DNA of 64,000 nt, from NCBI RefSeq assembly GCF_041296385.1, contig NC_091023.1, forward strand, positions 4,650,924-4,714,923, written 5' to 3'. Every line of letters begins with the position of its first letter. Position 1 is the stretch's first letter. The translations under genes and the position numbers were made by a program. The DNA is from Aphelocoma coerulescens (lineage: Eukaryota > Chordata > Aves > Passeriformes > Corvidae). Shown here piece by piece: positions 10,830 to 25,454 of the stretch. The notes under the pieces are model-generated. The model saw nothing but the letters and a program-made list of their open reading frames with translations, searched no databases and had not been told where the DNA came from.

Positions 10830-13800
10830 GTGTGTCCCTGTCGTGGAAAGAGCATGGTGGGAAGGCTGGCTGTGGCCATCCCCAAAAATATGGCAGCAGC
10901 AGAACCCTTGGCAGCCTGGATGTCCCATGTCCTTAGGTTTGTCCCTTTTGTAGCTAAATTCTCCAAACACTTTGGTTGCTCCAGGCACTTAGTATTGCTC
11001 TGTAGATCACTGGTGAAGTCATATGTGGTAGTTTTTCAAATTAAAACCAGCTACCCCGTGGCCTCTTTAATGCATTTCACTTTGAAAAGAGAATTCCTTG
11101 TGGTGGTTAACCTTGGGCATGCCTGACTGAGTACCATTCCATACAGGTGTGCTTGCATTTCCTTGACAATTGTAGGTTGTAATGAGCTTGCAGGACCAAG
11201 GTTTCCTGTGTTTGGGGAAGCTATTAGTGGCATAACTTGGAGCCTGTAGCTTTTTTTGTTTCTTATGAGAGAATGGGATCCTGTCCTTTAAAGATTTTGT
11301 TTGGCTTTGAGGTAAACCTTTAACTTTCTTTTTCCCCAGTGATTATCAAAGAGAGTGAATGTGCTGCATCCAGTGTGAATATTGACAAAAACTTGAGTGA
11401 TTGGGGTTGACTGAGTGTTTTGTGGTGACTTCAGAGGTTGAATTTGTGCTCAGCAGATACATGAGGAGGATGGCTGGAGGATGTGAAGAAGCTGAGTGTG
11501 CCAGTGCTAACTAAAAACCACCAGAGCTAACTAAAAATCACCAGAGCTAGGAAACAAAAGGCCTAGAGGCCAAGCACTGCCACAGAGGTTTGGAAAGTAC
11601 TGCAAATGTTGGTGTTTCAATGGAGAGGAGGAACATGGTACTGGTGCTTTTGGGCTGCTACTAGTTTCAAAACCAGGTGTTTCTAAAACATGGGAATGCT
11701 CAGCAAAGAATCAGTTGGTTTTGTTTTGGTTTTGAGTGTTTAGGAGTTTTTTTTTCCTAAGATATACCTGTTCTTGCTAGAAAAACTGTTTTGTTTCAAA
11801 TGGAAACAGGAGCTGGAAGTCAGAAGAGGAAGAGAACAGCAGGAATGGAAAGCAAATTGGTGAATTCAGCCTGCTGTTGTGACGTGTTTATGGCGTGTGC
11901 TCGGCCCTATGGAGCCTGATTAGCACACTCCCAGCAGACAGAGCTGTTTGCACAGCGGGAGGAATGGCAGGATTAACGTGAGCTCACTGCAGATGCAGTG
12001 TGCTGAAAAAGCCTGGGCAGGGGGCAATCATCAAGCTGTGTTTAATGAATCTGGTAGTGGTCACTCTCTTGCAGGGAGATCAAAAACAAGCAAAGAGCTG
12101 CTGCGGTTTTAAGGCTTTTCAAGAAGCATTGGGTTGAACCTTGATTTAACAGAAAGAGAAACATTAATTACATCACCCTTGTGCTGATGCTCTGTATTTC
12201 AGTCCCTGGTTTAAAAAGCCAGCTACAACTAGGGTAAGAAATATTACTACTGGAAATAGGGTCTCTACTGGAGGAGTGAGGGTGTTGCTTATCCTTTCTC
12301 TGAGGTTGGAACTAACTATCATGAAGAGTTGATGAAAAAAGAATTTAGGTGTATTTTTCATGGTAGAAATAGGGAGACCCTGCAGAATCCTCTTTAGCAC
12401 TTTGTCCTTTTTGGCCATGGTTAATTTGGGAAGAAGCAGAAGCTGAAGAATGGAAGGGTTATCTGAAAATCACCCCCTCTGCACGTGTCAGGGACACAAG
12501 GCTGCAGCTGCTCTGCTAATAGTTGCTTTACTAAAGATCCATTTTAGCTTAATGAAGTTGGTTGCTACTCAGCCCATGGCACATGGAAAACACCAGCTCA
12601 GAAAATTGAGTAATGATTGATCTAAGCTGTGTGTTAATTTTTTCATATTATTGTCATTCCTCCTGCCAGTGTCCTGAACACAATTAAGTGTACTCAGATC
12701 CTATTTTAGGACTGCTCTTGGAAATGAGTCAGAACAAATGTCTGGAACATTTTTTTTATTAAAAGAGAAGTATTGTGAGCCCTTTAAAAGCATGTCTGTA
12801 ATAATCAGTAGGAACACTTCTGTTCCTTTAGCCATTGATTAAAGGGCACTAGTCTGAAACACTAGTGCAGGCACTAAACTGTGCATTTCCTGCAGGTTAT
12901 AGTATTGTACATCCTGATATTAGGCATAAATGGTAACCAGAGGAGTGGTGCAGTAGTTTGTTGTAGGAGGGCAAATTACATTGTTTCTGTGAAAAATGGT
13001 AACACCAACAATGACGCATTTTACTTGTGGCAAATGCTGGAACATGGATGACTAACTGGGAGAAGCTCATGCAGCACTTGTCCAGGTTTATCTGGTAGCT
13101 AGATCTGGAGTGTAACAGGTTATGATGAGTGACTGGGAGTTGAACAGAATTTTCCTGCATGATGAGAATGTGATTTAGGTGCATTTGATTTGACAGAGCT
13201 GGAGCTGTGTAAATCCAGCAGATGCAAGGCTTGGACACATTGCTGACCAGCCCAAAGCGAGCTCAATGGGGTGTTGTAAAAGCTGGGACTATGACCTGCA
13301 CCTTGGAGAGTGTTTTATCACTTTAGCAAGCCATGGACTGCACTGCAGAACCAAGAACGTCATTCAGTACATTGTAAAATCCAGATGTACTGTTATCAAG
13401 AGCCTTCTTCACTACACTTCCTCTTTTCTAAGAAGTTTCACTTTATTTCAAGGAACAGTCTCTGTTTATTAGATTATGCAAATAGGAGAGTCATTCTGTG
13501 CTTAGCATAGAGCTTTCATCACAGTGTTCCAGTGATAGAAGAGATTGTATCCTTTTTCAAAGGTGCCACCTTTGGCAACTTCTATTAAGCCAACACATAT
13601 TTTTATGAATAGTGAAAATGATAACATTCCTTGGTTATGAATGAATATAATATCAGTAGAAAAAAATCATTACCTCTTTGCAAAGGAAGATGAAGTATTG
13701 TTGTTCTGTTAGAGCTCTTTGAAGGAGCAGATTGAGAACAATGATCTGCTTGATGTGGTGTTTGTATTTCCGAAAGTCTTTTCTCTGAAGTCTTCTAAAG

Positions 13801-16800
13801 TATCCAGGCTGTTACAGAATCAGCATTGACAGAATAATGTCATCTAGATATCCATTGTAAATAAACAGGTTAACCTCCCCAGAGAGTTACAGTTATTACT
13901 GCCAGATTTCATTACTAGTGGAACTAAGAGTTATAGCATTCACTGTGCTCATAACTGACCTGGAAAAATTACTGAAGTAGGGAAGAAACATTCGGAGTTA
14001 TTCCGGAGTGTTGAAATGACACTGATGCTGTGAGTGTCAAGAGTTGTAGAAAATACCATGAAGGAACTATACAATGCCAGATGAAACTCAAAACTGGAGG
14101 AAAACGGTCCTGACTAGCTGTATGTGTTGATGGGTTTTAAATTAGCTATTGTTGCTTATGAAAGCGATTTTTGAATAATTTGGGGTAATTCTTACAGTGT
14201 CAGCTCAGTGGTTGGGTAGCATGCAAAAGAATAATAGAAGGTTAGGAGTTACTTGTGAGAAGACTAGAGAATGTAATATGCCACTCCTGGAATGCACAAC
14301 TTGAAGGGAACAGAAGAGGGCACAGAATTCCTCCCAGGGGTGTATTGGAGCTGACAAGGTGTAAACAGGGGAGCTCAGCACTCTTAAACAGCCTGTGTGG
14401 AGGAGAGGGGAAATGCCAAGGTCCCTTTGCTTCATGGAGAGGCCAAGTGAGGAGAGCATGGCCGACATCTATAATATTCTGGGTTGTTGAGAGAAGGGGA
14501 ATGAGGATAATGAGTGGTATAGGAGAACGAAAAGTGTCCATGAGGTGTTTCAGTCCTCTAGGTGCTGCAGGATGGTGAAGTGGCAGAGAGGGGCTCCCAT
14601 GTGGGAATGCTGTACCATCCCAAATCCGTCAGGGTTGGCTTGGTGCCCCCTGCCTGCCTTGTGCACGCCATCCTACTCCTCTACCCAGCACTCAAACTGG
14701 AGGTCTTTGGGTAAAAGCCCCAGCAGCTGGGAGTGCCCTCACAGCAGGCTGGTGCAGTGCACCGTGTTTCACTGTTGGAAACCTTTCTGAGTTGGCTCTG
14801 CCACCTTTTTTTCATCAGCTGGAAAAGTTACTGCTTTTTATCAGTGTCAGTGTGAACTCTAGTCCATGAATGAGTTCCTGTAGTGCAGGAGGACAACAGG
14901 TTCTTGTTGGCCTTAAGTACACCTGTAGTAATCACTGATGATCAGTTGTTGAGTGTCCTAGTTCATAAATACCACACAGAGTTCTTCTGGGATTTTCCCT
15001 ACAGATCTCTTTGGTAAATCCCATGGGTGCTTTATTATAACATATCAATATTAAAAATGCATTGGGCCAGCTTTTAATTTAACTTTATTTCGTATTATAT
15101 GATGATCACCATCTCTTACTGTATCTTTAAGTACTTGTGCCTGAAGCTAAATCTATATAAATATGTGGGTTCTGCAGAGCAATAGTATTCATGTGCAAAA
15201 ACTGGAACTCATTTGAAATCCTCTTAAACATTTTGAGCAGCAAATCAGAGCGGCAACCTTTAACTTCTGTGTGTAAGAGACTTACTGTTTTTCTTGCTTC
15301 CATCAGTCTTATTAAATTATTTCTCCATCTTGTTACAGGGAACATGCCAGAAGTGTTAATAATGCATTACATAAGGAGAAACAGTTGCAAAGATATATTT
15401 TTCATGTGTAATTGATATTACAAGACTGTCAAACCTCTTTTGTTTCAGGTTATCTTGTCATTTATGAGCAGGAGGAGGAAGGTTTGTCAGTAGTATTATT
15501 TACCCAATGGCCTAATGCATGCAGCAATTATTAGAATGACCTGTATTTTGCTTGTATTTTGCCTTCAAGAAGCTCTGGATGATCTTTAGCTGCTATTTGG
15601 GACTGTTCAGCATGCAATATTCTGAATGCTCCTGGAGGGTACATTCTCCATCACCTGGTACATTGGTCAAGTTGATTTCCTCTCCCCTATACCTGGCTGC
15701 AGCTAATTAAAAATGTCCCTGGTTTAGGACAGTGATGTGCTAGATCCTCTTGCCTGGCAGTGTCTTTCATGCTTTCAAAATCACTGGGTTAAAATTAAAC
15801 CCACTGAATTCCACAGCATTGTTTCTGTCCTTACCACAGGATTAATATTTGGATTTCTGATCAGTTAGAATTTTGCACTTTCTTAAGATACTTTAATACT
15901 TGCTTACAGTTAAGCATTTCTGTAAACAGCTCCAGCAAATCCATTAACCACTTCCAAAGTACAAAAGAGTAATGCAGCTAAGCTGACCTCTCCCTTTCCA
16001 TTTTCTAAACAGATTCAGCTTTCTTGGGGGTTTTGTACCTGGTGGCATTGAAACAAGTTGAAGATGACTAGGGAGCTGCATTCTGGGAACATCTCATTGC
16101 TTCTCTCAGAAAGATCCTGTCCAGTCTGAGGTAAATGATGAAATAACAGGAGAAAAAGTGAGTTTGTGTTATACCAACAAGATGCAGTTATATGTGGGTT
16201 TAAATACATTCTTGATAGTATTATTGCATGGTAGGTTTATATTTCCCATATTTCTGCCTTGTGCTTCTCTCTGTGGTGCATATTTGATGTTGGGAAGAAT
16301 CAGATGTTTCAAATTATTGGTAAGCAAAGGTAGCATAGAGAGGATGGTCTTTCTTATCTGCCAGCCCCTCCAAAAACCGAGCACTGATCATGGAAAAGAA
16401 ATTCTCTCAAAAGATGAGACTAGCCTCTGAAAGGGTGACACAGGTGACATGAGGGAAGGCTCATTCACCTGAGATTTGGGTCCAAAGGCTGTAATGAAAT
16501 GTATAAATGAATCAATGGGGGTGGCTCTTTCCAGCTTGTGTTTCAATGAACATTCTTAGATTTGGGAAAATCCTCTACAAGAAGAGTATTAAAGTAAATT
16601 GTTTACATATTTAGGTCCATTGTTGACTACAGAGGAACTGTCAATCCTCAGAGATAGATGTTGTACTGAGAGCAGGGGAGGAGGAGAGGAAGATGGAGGT
16701 GGCTTCCTTCTCCTTAACCTGTTCTTGCTGGTGTGACCAAGCCATGGGTGCTGTGTAGAGAAGACTTAGAATCATTTAATGTTATTCCTGCTTGCCACAA

Positions 16801-19800
16801 TGCCAGAGGGATAATAGTTTAGACCCCTCTTGCCAGAGCATTTTTGCCATTGCATGTAGTTGTTACCAGAACTGTTTGTGGATGACAGCCAGTAGATTTG
16901 GGGATTTCTTTTATGAGGAGATGTAGAATATTCTGTGTTGGGGTTATGCAGCTTATGCACTGTGAGTTTAAGTTTGGTTTCCATGCTATTGGAAATAGCA
17001 GGTCAAGGTGAGTGCAGATAAATGTGGAGAAATGTTAAAAAAACCCCCAAACTACAAACAGTTAAGTCTTAAACTTATGAAGGATTTAATTTCTATTATT
17101 AATAGAGGGCTTACTTCAGTTCAAGTTCTAAATACTGGGACTTAATAAATCAGTTGTGTCCACATCCTGCCCCTTCAGGAAGATGCAAGTCTGATAGCTG
17201 CCTTATTCTTGAGGGTACTAAAGGGGTATCCAGACACAGCAGATAAGGATAGTATTGCACAGATAATTATTAGCAACCTAGCTGTAGAAGATTATCACTG
17301 CAGTTTAAGAAACAGTTTAGGTACCTAATAATTCATTATATTGTATGTATTCATTACACCATAATTACCTTAACTTTCAATATGAAAGGTAGCCCTGAAG
17401 TATATTTACCTAAAGTGCTTCTTACAAGGCTTGTTTCTTACCAGGAATCTGTCTCTTTCTTTGCTTCTGTTTTCAAGCAATTCGAGATTTTTCTTTTTTT
17501 TTAAGGAAGTAAGGCAGAAGAAAGAGAAAAATTATTCCTATTCCAAGCTGTTTCAGTTGAAATATATCTTTATTTCTTTAGTGAAGCAACTTTATGCAAA
17601 TAAAAACTACCAGCAATATAGTAGCCAAAATAAAACAGCAAGCACTAAGTCAAGTAGGAAAGTTGTAAAACAGTGTTCCATTGCTGAATGTTAAATATTC
17701 ATGTAAACATTGTAAAAACTTCAGGAAGACTTTATGGGGCCGTAGATGCACTGTGTAAAATCGTTTGAGTTCTGCTATGAAACCACACCAATTGTTCAAC
17801 ATATTCTTATCACTCCAAGATGCAAGTGAGTATCTTAAGGGAGGGGAGTACTTAAGCTACTGCTTATGTGTAATCCATCTCTTAAACTGCATGTGTCCTG
17901 CTGCTTTCCCTATCCCACCTTTGCACAGACACTGGTTAAGTGCACAGAACATTGATGGCATCAATAAAATGTGTACAAACATACATCAGTGGGTGGATGA
18001 AGGAGACAGTTGTTTCCCCCCAGTGTGCTGTTACTGCCCTGGCTGTGTGCTCTGTGTGTGTGTTGCTCTGTGCCACAGGGGGAATTAAAGAAGCTCTGTA
18101 GCACGACTGCACAGGCAAAAAATTGGAAGACTGCCTGCAAGATATGGGAGGAAAAGGAAGATTTAATCATAATAGCAGAAAAAAAGGGCTTAACATTAAT
18201 CCACGGATTTTTCCTTGTATTAGTTTCTTTTTTTTTAATAGTTAAGGCACATTAGTAGAAAAGGTGTCTTTAAGAAAGATGTCAGTGGAAGAATTAGTCA
18301 AATCTGAAATGTTCAAAGAGCTGGCCTTATTCTCTAATGGCCCAGTGTTCTGTGGCACTGTGTTTCTGTTGCTGGAAGTAGACTTGTCTAGTAATGAATA
18401 GCAAGGACTGACTTGTTTCCTGCTGATTTACATGCCTTGGGTGATCACTGCTCCCAAAGCTTACGGGAAGGAATTGTTGAAAAATGTTTTGACAGATACA
18501 AGAACCCTTATGTGTTCAGATATGTTTTGGGCTTCTTCTCACTGAGTAATCTTTTATTCTGCAAATAGTCTCATTGAAATAGATGGGACTGTTCTGCAGG
18601 AAAAAAAATCAGTAGGAGTGAGAGTGGCAGAACCAGGCTCTGCAGCAGATGAACAAGGTGTTAGAAATGAAAAATTCTTGTTAAGTAGTCTCAAGATGAA
18701 ATTCTTTTAATCAACATGTGCCTGCTCATCTCACCTTATGCGGGAGATGAGTGGGAGAGAAGACCAGCAATGGGTGGATGTGTAGCACCTGATGTTTTTT
18801 ACCACAGAATCAGATGGCATATCAAGGTGTCCTGAGGTTACTGAATAAGGTTACCTGGAATCTGGATGCAAATACAGACAGATGTGGATTTTATATGAAG
18901 GATATTGTGGAAGCTTGAATTTCAGCTAAGATACTAAACTTTCCAAAACTTCAGGAATTTTTGGTGAAACATTAGCTCAGGGAAGAAAATGTTCCAGAGA
19001 GAAATTGTGTGGGTGTGGTTCAACCACAGTTTTTGCAGAACAGTTACTGGATGGGCTATTTCTATAACCCAGTAATTGCTTTACTAGTTCTTTTAAGAGT
19101 TTGGTTTAGCTTTAAATAACCTGTGTAATTAATATTTTATTTTAAGAAATAAAATCACACCTTGTATTTGTCGTCCAGGACCTGAGTTACAGGCTGATAT
19201 TTGTCTTTCATTTTTTGGGTTTGGTTCACACAGAAGTTTCTGTTGACAGAGAATAAATGATCTTGTGCAAAAGATGTGCACTTGGGACTTGCAAGATCTG
19301 TGCTTAGTTCTTTGCTCTGTGCCAGTATTCCTTGAAATCACTTAATCTGGATGTGTATCCCATCTGTTCTGCTTTTCTAGGTGCCAAGCCTTTGTGACCA
19401 TGTTTGCATACAGATCAATGCAGGGGATCCCAGAGGTTCCCTGAAGCTGCCTGTTGCTGTTGAAATGTGTATGCCAGTGAAATTAATTCCTGGTTTATGT
19501 CTTTGAGTGATTAGATCTTAATTACATGCAAGTGTGTATTCTTCATTTGTAAGGAATTGTGGACAACATTTACAAGTGTGAAGAAGAACTGATGAAACAA
19601 GCATGAGGGGAATGATTTAAGAAGGATCGAAAACTGTGGGCTTACAAAGGGCTTCTCACAGGGGGAGGCAGAGCAGGACAGTTTGGAGTCACCCACTCCC
19701 ACTGTTTATGTCTTTGTGACTTTGCAGCCTAATTTTTCTGTCTCAATTGCCTGGTCAGATGCCACCGAGGCCTCTTCCTGAGTACAGGATGCTGGAGTGC

Positions 19801-22800
19801 AGTGCTGGAAAAGGTTGGGTTGGAATGGAAGGGGTTAGTTGTGTATTAAAAGTGATCATTTCTTACTAGCAGTTTACTGGCAGAGTCCCAAAGACTTTGT
19901 TCTGGCAGTTTAAAAGGTTGTAGCTACATTTTCCTAGGCTCATTAGAGAAAGATGCATCTTTTGCCTGATGTAAATTTATGAAGCTCTAGTTATAGCTAC
20001 ACTTTCAGATAAGCTGAACATTCAAACTTGAGAATCTTGAGTATCAATGAATTAAACTCATGGACTGTTACTTGTATTGCTTGGGAGAAAGAAATATCCC
20101 AGAAATTTGTCTTGATATCCTGCTGTATTTCTAGATTGACCCATCCCCAGTCCCTTTGAAAGCTGCCTTTGGTTCTGCATCATGCAGAAGCACAGCTGAC
20201 CTTTGATCTCATCTGGTCTGGTAGCTGCTGGCTTTTAGATAAGTTTTTCCTGGAACAGACATCCTATGCTGCACAGCTTTACTTAAATCCACTTTATTTG
20301 AAGGCAGATGGTATTTTAAATATCCTAAATAGGTACTTATGCTGTGTGGTATGTGCATTTTTTGGCAAGCTGCCTCTCTGGTCCATCATAAAAGGCTGTT
20401 GAAAATATATTCATCAGTTTTGTGTGCCCTGCCTCCCCTTGTGCCTGCAAAGATGTGGTTCATGTTTTTGTCATGGGTATCAGGGATTAGTGGCTACTGA
20501 AATTACTGGCCTTACTCTCCACGTAAAGCTGCTAGGAGAAATCTAAGCAAAAACGTGTACACTACTTATGCAATGGATCCCAGCTTCCACCTCATTTGAT
20601 TTAGGTTTCAGAAGCTCCCTGTAGCAGGCACCTTCCCTGTGTGTGCTTGCTCTTATTTCCTTTAGCCCAGTTACAGGGCAAAGCAGTTTTGTGCTAAAAT
20701 AACTAAAACCTCTAGCTCAGATGTGTCCATTGCTTTCAGACTTTTGTACAAAACCCTGTCTGTAGGTGTAGAGTGCAGTTCCCTTCTATGAACTGTAGTC
20801 CTTTGAAATGGCATTTTTAGGTGTCACTATGGACAGGTTCACTATGGCCTGGAGCACATCAGAGGGAGAATGTGGTTATGGACTGTGAATGGGATGGTGA
20901 GAGGCCAGAACTGAGCATTTCCTGATGCTCCTCACTGTGAATCACTGCTGTTAGTCAGAGGTGGTGGAATTTGGGTGAGATACTCAGAAATACTATTTTA
21001 TTATCTCAAATATAAGGTGAGTCATCATGTGCCCTTCAAAATAACCATTAAATGCTTTGACCTGAATTAACAGATAAAGGCAAAATGTTGTCTGCAGTTG
21101 TTTAAGAATAGCAGAGAATTGGTCGTGGGAATATCGAGGGTTTTTCTTCGCTGTTCAGCAATGCAGATGATGTCATGGAAAGCAGTTTTGGTAAACAACA
21201 TTTACCCTGTTTTTCAATTCTCTGTACTTAATGACAATTATTCATGCCAACTAAATATTCATTAACAGATTTGAAAATGTGATTGATATTTTAAGTGAAT
21301 TGACAACTATTAAAAATATATATATATTTTAATAATTTCATTTTTCAAGTACAAGGGACAGTGGTTCGAATATACTTCAAAAACATGACAGGCCACTTAC
21401 AATAAACTTGCTTCAAATGTTTTTCAGGCCAGAATCTCACAGTTAATATACTAAACCTCACAGCTAATATGCTGACCCTCAAGGAGCTTTGGAAATTATT
21501 TTGAAACATAGGGAGATTGCTGTGAGCATGGTATTAAAAGTGGGAGAGATTTTTCTCAAAACTTCTCAGCCTCTGTGTGAGGAGCACAGTTTAGTTTTCC
21601 AGGTGCTTTGAAAATACCAGCCCACTGCATATTGAGTCAGTTAAATTTATTTGCATCTATATTTAAATATTTGCTGTTGAATTCAAAAATATTAACTAGA
21701 ATAGTCTGTGGAGGTGGAGCCAAGTGCTGGCTGTTCTGAATTGGTGTTGGTGAATATATTTGTGGATATATTTTATTGTACCCAGCGCAACATTATTGGT
21801 GCCCAAATCCCAATGAATGCCTGTAGATTTCCACATAATTTTCATGTCCCAGGTCTTCCCTAAGTCTAGACTAGTTGCAATAATGTTGATTCACCACTGA
21901 AAATCCCTCCAAGGGACAGGGCTTACTGACACAAGTCATTATGTGTTAGTGCTTTGTCCACGTGGGATTCTGTCACTGTGGCATCCACAGCATCACTGCA
22001 GTCCTGCGAGTCCAAAAAAGCACAGGTCAAATGGAGCCGAGGGAAGGTGGAGGATGGGACTGGAAGACACTTTCTGGTGTGTGATGGGCATGTGGGTTTT
22101 GGTAGAAAGGCAAAGGCAGTAGCTGTTATCTGTATGGCAGTGGCAGGACGTGAGTGAACGGTGTGGAGCCGTTCTGCTGACAGAAGCCGTGGGTGCAGCC
22201 TCTCTCCTGGACTGCAGAGGGGCACTGCAATTCCATGGTTCCACCTAGCCTGGAACATCAGGAAAACGGGGAAATAGAACCCAAAAACCTGTGAGTTCTG
22301 TAGCAAAAGTGCCCAGCTAAGCCAAGTCGCTGTACGTTCCTTCGCATACCAAAGGGACTTTCTGCTCAGGAAGAATTGCTTTAAAATTTGACTAGCATTT
22401 AGAAGTACAATATTGTAATTTAAATTATAATTTGGGAAGATAGGATAAATTAATTTTAAATCACTGGTATTTTGAAGCTTAATACCTTCTAGGACATTTT
22501 TCTTCTGTCTTCAGTTTTAGCTTAGAGGCTAAATTAAAATGAGCCAACACCTCTCAGGTTTTGAAGTTGTTTCAAACAAATTTTGACTAGTGAAAATGTC
22601 TGATGCCTTTAGGTACAGAATTGGACAAATGCAACTTGTGAGTATGTCTGGAAAGGCTTAAGTGAATTCAATTCAAATATTCATTTGCATGGAAAGATCA
22701 GACCATTTTTTCCTAGGTAAAATTGTGTGAAGAGCAATAGAGATTTTACATCCATGGGAAGGAGCATACAGCTTCACAGGAAGGTTTCTACTGTCAAGTT

Positions 22801-25454
22801 GTAGTCATTTTCCAAAATGCCTTCAAAAGCAGGGAATTTTCTATCAGAAAATAGAAAATAACTTCCTTCTAATTTCATAACAGAGGTTATTTAAGGCTTT
22901 TTATATTAAGGCATCTTAAAAATATGATGACAGGTGTACGTTTTGTGTTCTCTTTCTATGCCCAAGAGCTCTGTGCTCTGGAATTCCCGATGGAGAACAA
23001 GTCTGTGTGTCTGTCACTTACACACAGTTGCAGGCTTGTCTTCTAGAAGAAAGTCAGATTTTAATCCTTTTTCAGGGATGTTTTTAAGTATTTAGAGGGC
23101 CTTATTGATGGGGCTAATCAAAACAAGTATCCAGTCAGGTAATTTCCCTAAAACACCACTTGTTTTGGCTGTCAGTCTTTCCTCCCTTCATAGCTGTTCA
23201 TTTATCATTTGGCAAGACATGTGGTGGGGATTTTATAAAGCAACTGGTTTAAAAAAAAATGCTGCAAAATACGTTCTTGGTGAAAGTTTATTTCTAAGAG
23301 TTACCAGAGGATTTACTGCACAATGTCAGCGTTCTGTAGTAATTATTTAATATATCCTTAGATCTTCCAGAATTAGGCCTTGAGTTTTGAGTGCAACAAA
23401 AGAAAATAATTTATCGAGATTATCTTTAAATGAAGAGTGATACTTTATTATTAGAAAGGTTAATGTTCTGTGTTGAACCGTTTACCCACCTGAGACCCTG
23501 TAAGGTATTTTCAAGGGGGTTCAAAATCGTTCAATACATTGGATTGTCATGAGGAGTTAGCAGAAAGGCAGTGATTTCCCACATAATTATTCTCAAGTAG
23601 AGGTGCCACAGCTGTGTAGCAGCTATTCATAAGGTTTCTTTTCTTTGAGAGAACTCTGCTTATCAGCTTTGGCTAATTTTCCAAGACTGTCAGCCTTTCT
23701 AGTCTTTGGAAAGGTGCTCAGAGTGTTGCCACTAACAGAGCTGTGCTGAATCAGGTGATCCTTTAGTGATTAATAGAAGGAACTTTCTGATCAATGGGGA
23801 GTCTCTTAACCTTTGCTTCCCAAGCAGAATAAATTCCTTCTGTATCTTGAAGATGCTTCGGTGGTCGGGAGACTTTGAAAAAAAAAATAATCAGGATGTT
23901 ACCTGTTAGAGCAACAGAACAGCAGATTAAATCCATTTAACAGTAATGCAGGATGCAAAGAAAAAACCCCTTAATCTGGCTTAAAATATGCAGAGGAAGC
24001 ACTATGTAAAACAGGTAGCCATGCAGTTAAAAAGGTGCGCACAGAATTATTTCACTGTGACGTTCCTCTGGAGGGATGCAAGCTGTGACATCGTGTCCCT
24101 ACAGTTCTGCAATGCTGGGGTCTAGGTGAGGAAAATCTAGTGAACATGGGCATCTGCTTTGCACCTCTGCCCAGTGCTCCTTTTGGAAATCCATCCCACT
24201 TGGATGTGAATCCCGTTGTGATCTCTGGTTGTGCTTAGCTCCGTTCTCTGTGTTCAATTACCCACAAATGCTTGTAGAGGTTTATCTTTCATTTGTGCCT
24301 ATGATGATCCCAGGTTGGACAAAAATCTCACAGGTTTAATAGGATTTTTAGAGAATATTTTGTTCAGTTTGCAGTTTTTGGGATGAAATGGTAAGGAAGA
24401 CCCTCAAATGCAGGTGATTCATGTACTCGGTTATTCTCTGGTAATTGTCAACTTTTCAGCTGACTGATCAAGACTGACTCTTGAAATATTTCAAGTAGTG
24501 AAACTGTTTCCTATTGGGATAACTGTGCTCTTTATATATTAGGACAATATTGTGCCTTAGGGTTTGGCCAGACAAAAACCTTTCCTCCCGATACCTGACT
24601 GCCAATTAGCTAGAGAGCAAAGTAGCATTTAAGTGAATGTCCACCCAGATACCTCGGTTGCACAAGTGTGATTTTAAGTGCTACCAAGGGCTTGGGCATG
24701 AAGTCCAGCTCCTGTTTGGCCCCTGAGCTATTGCAGGGCTGAGGAGGTGCAGTCTCTTGAAAGGCTTTTATTCCAGGCTTTTATTCAACTTCTCAGCACC
24801 TAAACTTCCTTCTGCAGTTTTTATGCCTGGCATAAGCACACTGGATGAGCAAACAGAAATGGATAAAGTAAGAGAGCTCCCATATGTGGATGTAGTTAGA
24901 TACACACATGGCTGGATCTCCCCTGGCAGTTAGGATGGCTTCATTATCCGTGTGCCTATACCAGTGCAATATGATAGGAGAAAGTTTAGCCATGAAGAAT
25001 TATAGAGATAGTACTTCCTATTGCAGAACTGTTCTGCAATTAGCCAGAATCCTTGGTAATTACAGAAAAGCCAGGTTGGGTGTCTTGAGAGTGCAGAAGG
25101 GATGTATGCATATGCATGTACATGTAAGTAGACATATCCACAGAATATTTTGCAGGTACTGCTTCTATCAAAATTCTGCTGATAATGGCACCTTTATAAA
25201 TTGAAATAATTCCCGTTGCTTTGTTCTGTTTGTAGTGGTGATGAAACAGAGGTTCTGGAACATGTCTTGCATGTCTGGTCTCTTCCAGTGCTGGCCACAG
25301 CAGGGATATTGGGCTGTTCACATCTAGTTTTACAGACTGGGGCTAGAAGTGAATTTTGAAAGATAAAAGCTATCCTGGGCTCAGATACAGAGTGTAAGAT
25401 GCTTTGACCTGCCTGCTAGCAGCAGCTGTAGTGCTCAGTGCTCTGTCAAAGCTG
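10830..25454. other. Long gene-free, repeat-poor stretch
   Basis: I see no recognisable transposon or gene in about 14.6 kb. Small structures are: a 20-bp unit repeated 2.2 times at 11506-11550; a 21-bp unit repeated twice at 21436-21477; a short AT-dinucleotide core inside an A/T inverted repeat at 21309-21333; and a 15-bp perfect palindrome of two RUNX-type motifs at 19014-19028. A plus-strand terminal-exon-like segment at 11340-11410 follows a strong acceptor. The subregions 12590-12720 and 20990-21400 read like the motif-dense AT-rich DNA typical of conserved non-coding elements, which cannot be shown without alignment. Confidence 0.5.

Noticed and set aside
21363..21370. GGTTCGAA resembling a tRNA B box
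   Set aside because: The B-box consensus is not completed, and no A box, acceptor stem or cloverleaf can be drawn around it.
21794..21811. ATTGGTGCCCAAATCCC resembling a retroviral primer-binding site
   Set aside because: The match is partial, and there is no LTR edge to its left and no viral coding sequence to its right.
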